In this document: one piece after another, positions 62,425-64,000 of the stretch
How the letters are laid out: the number at the start of each line of letters is the position of its first letter
Numbering within the stretch: position 1 is the stretch's first letter
NCBI RefSeq assembly: GCF_002220095.1
Contig: NZ_CP022372.1
Span: 3,134,501-3,198,500, forward strand
Direction: 5' to 3'
Origin: Bosea sp. AS-1
GTDB taxonomy: Bacteria; Pseudomonadota; Alphaproteobacteria; Rhizobiales; Beijerinckiaceae
Length of the DNA stretch: 64,000 nt
The notes under the pieces: model-generated
What the model was told of the DNA's origin: nothing
Seen by the model: only the letters and a program-made list of their open reading frames with translations
Databases searched by the model: none
Program-made: the position numbers and the translations under genes

Positions 62425-62514
62425 GTCGATACCGAGATCGCACCTGCATCGTCGATGCTTAGGTGTGAAGTGGGGACGTCAATCCGCACCCGAGACGCAG
62501 GAAACCAGCAGTCA

Positions 62515-63228
62515 TCAATCCGGGAGGGGGCCGAGATGCTCCAGCGACGGGCTCCGCGACGCCCTTCCCGCCGTTGCGCGATTCAGCGACGGTTCGATGT
62601 CGTATCGCTTTGCCATCTTCAGAATGTGGTTCGAGAGCGCACCAAGCGCCGCCGGCAGATTGTCGTCCTCCAACCTGGCGATGATCTCGAAATGCTCCGC
62701 ATTCGCTTCGCTGCGAATCGAGGCGGTGGATCTATGCGAGCGCAGCGCCGCGACCTTTCCAGAAACAAGCCGATAGGCATTGATCAGGTAGCTGTTGCCG
62801 CTGTTCTCGATCGGCGCGCCGTGAAACGCCGTATCCGCCTGGGCACTGCGAAGATCATCGCCGGCGAGGATCGCTTCGTGCATCTCGCCTGCAGCCGCCT
62901 TCAGGGCGGCGAGCGTCGCGTTGCGCCCGCGCTTCATGGCGAGCTGGAGAGCCTCCGTCTCGATCATCCGCCGAAACTCGCAGAGATTTTCGATGTCTTC
63001 TCTGGTCGGCAGGAAGACGAAGCTGCCACGCTGCGGCTTGATATCGATCAGCCCCTGCTGCTCCAGGGCGGTCAACGCCTCGTGGACCGGGCTACGGCTC
63101 ACGCCGAGCTTCGTGGCGAGCTTGTCTTCGGAGAGAGCATCTCCAAGTTCAACCTCGCCATCGACGATCGCCCGACGCAGTCGCTCGGTCACGCGCAAGG
63201 TCAACGCTCCTCGCTGTCTTGCACCCAC
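62515..63228 (-). CDS. GntR-family regulator (FadR/FCD type)
   Basis: GTG 63228 with AAGGAG upstream gives 237 residues, the usual FCD length; the open frame extends to 63363 but overlaps the next gene. Winged HTH: DKLATKLGVSRSPVHEALTALEQQGLI. FCD domain: LCEFRRMIETEALQLAMKRG and later ADTAFHGAPIENSG. It probably controls the TIM-barrel gene upstream on the same strand or genes beyond the window. Confidence 0.9.
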   Translation of the reverse strand: MGARQRGALTLRVTERLRRAIVDGEVELGDALSEDKLATKLGVSRSPVHEALTALEQQGLIDIKPQRGSFVFLPTREDIENLCEFRRMIETEALQLAMKRGRNATLAALKAAAGEMHEAILAGDDLRSAQADTAFHGAPIENSGNSYLINAYRLVSGKVAALRSHRSTASIRSEANAEHFEIIARLEDDNLPAALGALSNHILKMAKRYDIEPSLNRATAGRASRSPSLEHLGPLPD

Positions 63229-63304
63229 CTCGCCACGTCTCCTTCCTGTCGCTGAGAGCCGAGGCTCCCGATTGGCTCCGCCGATGGCCACTAAGTGCCC
63301 AAGC

Positions 63305-64000
63305 CTAAAGTGAATCGAGGAAATTGCGCGTTCCGGCGATGCCCCTGCGCGCCTTTTCCACAAAGCTCAACGATGCATCGCCGCGATGGGGGGTCTCGAC
63401 GCTGATCGCGATATCGGACGGGAGTTCCGCCATCAAATCCCGCAGCCATAACTCCCCTTCCCCAGGGATCATGCGCGCGCCCCTCGCCTCCGCTATGCAG
63501 GACGCATCGTCAACCGGCTGAATCGCCGGGGCGTCGCAGAGCTGCAGATAGAGCACCTGGTCCCTGAGCGCCCCAGCCGCTGCGGGGCCACCGCCGGAGC
63601 GCGACAGATGCAGCGCGTCGAGCAGGATGCCGACATTGCCGCGCCCGGACGCCGTCGCAAGCCGCCCCGCATTCTCGATCGTCGCCGCGGAGCGCCAGCG
63701 CATGAACTCGATCGCGATGGCGATGCCGTGCTTGTCAGCGATGTCGGCAATCCGCCCGAGATTTTCGGAAGCCCGGGACAGCTCCGGGTCCTCGGATGTG
63801 ATCTGCATCAGCGGCATGCCGAACTCCGCTGCCGTCTCGATGACGGGCAACCAAGGCTCCATCACGGTCTCGGGCAGGAGGGTAAAGACCTCCCCGTCGA
63901 GAAAGGAGATTCCGAGATCGGCCGCCGTCGTACGGATCTCGCGGATCAGCGCCTTGTCGCCGACGATCGGATGCGCGAGCTCCAGCCCATGGGGCGCAAT
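63305..64000 (-). CDS. Sugar phosphate isomerase/epimerase family TIM-barrel protein (5' end beyond window)
   Basis: The frame is open to the window edge: 231 codons are visible and the N-terminus is missing. It has the AP-endonuclease-2 type TIM-barrel pattern: AIEFMRWRSAATIENA, NVGILLDALHLSRSGG, VLYLQLCDAPA and SVETPHRG, with conserved E, D/H, E metal ligands. Such proteins isomerise or epimerise sugars, inositols and keto acids, or act as 3-dehydroshikimate dehydratase. 76 bases separate it from the GntR gene downstream. Confidence 0.85.
   Translation of the reverse strand: MAPHGLELAHPIVGDKALIREIRTTAADLGISFLDGEVFTLLPETVMEPWLPVIETAAEFGMPLMQITSEDPELSRASENLGRIADIADKHGIAIAIEFMRWRSAATIENAGRLATASGRGNVGILLDALHLSRSGGGPAAAGALRDQVLYLQLCDAPAIQPVDDASCIAEARGARMIPGEGELWLRDLMAELPSDIAISVETPHRGDASLSFVEKARRGIAGTRNFLDSL

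Overview
The window is GC-rich DNA from a metabolically versatile alphaproteobacterium. Codon use, gene content and family composition fit Hyphomicrobiales, most likely a Bosea- or Methylobacterium-like soil bacterium; this placement is inference. It reads as accessory and catabolic chromosome: no rRNA, tRNA or CRISPR array was found.

1-5.8 kb holds a small stress / low-oxygen style island: an aminoglycoside-phosphotransferase/ATPase fusion cut by the window start, a beta-CASP metallo-hydrolase, a host-attachment family protein, ChaB, a decayed P-type ATPase remnant, a nitroreductase and a cytochrome c. Four TTGAY-N4-RTCAA type palindromes (FNR/FixK anaeroboxes) lie ahead of these genes, which suggests one CRP/FNR-family regulator controls them.

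6-17 kb is a mobile segment: a PemK/MazF-like toxin, an XRE regulator, two uncharacterised genes, a soluble FtsH-like AAA+/M41 protease, then a Tn7-like transposition operon (TnsA, TnsB, TnsC and a long TniQ/TnsD-like protein) closed by a strong terminator. Three same-orientation repeats just beyond it look like a Tn7-type end, and a similar motif occurs ahead of the unknown gene at 7201. The element may therefore be about 9.7 kb and carry the protease as cargo.

17-23 kb has a secreted-type HExxH protein, an AraC regulator, a complete IS3-family insertion (25-bp inverted repeats, 3-bp target duplication) and a PAS-GGDEF-EAL protein.

23-39 kb is a coherent locus for a sulfated or sulfonated organic compound. 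It has two Cys-type sulfatases, an SDR dehydrogenase, an SMP-30 lactonase, a GntR regulator, and an eleven-gene operon. The operon encodes a two-piece UxaA/SuyAB-like lyase, a taurine/sulfonate-style ABC importer, a YihU-like dehydrogenase, a TctABC tripartite transporter and the formylglycine-generating enzyme that would activate the sulfatases. Copies of a TTTGATCAAA palindrome in both divergent promoter regions point to a single GntR regulon.

39-44.4 kb is a LacI-controlled sugar ABC importer with a PLP enzyme. 44.6-62.4 kb is an aromatic-acid catabolic region: a Rieske oxygenase with its PDR-type reductase, a Gfo/Idh/MocA dehydrogenase, a class II aldolase-like enzyme, a FAD monooxygenase, an aldehyde dehydrogenase, a ThDP enzyme, a 4,5-dihydroxyphthalate decarboxylase-like enzyme, an ABC importer, and MarR and LysR regulators. 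No ring-cleavage dioxygenase is present, so the central pathway lies elsewhere. The window ends with a FadR-type regulator and a TIM-barrel sugar isomerase cut by the end.
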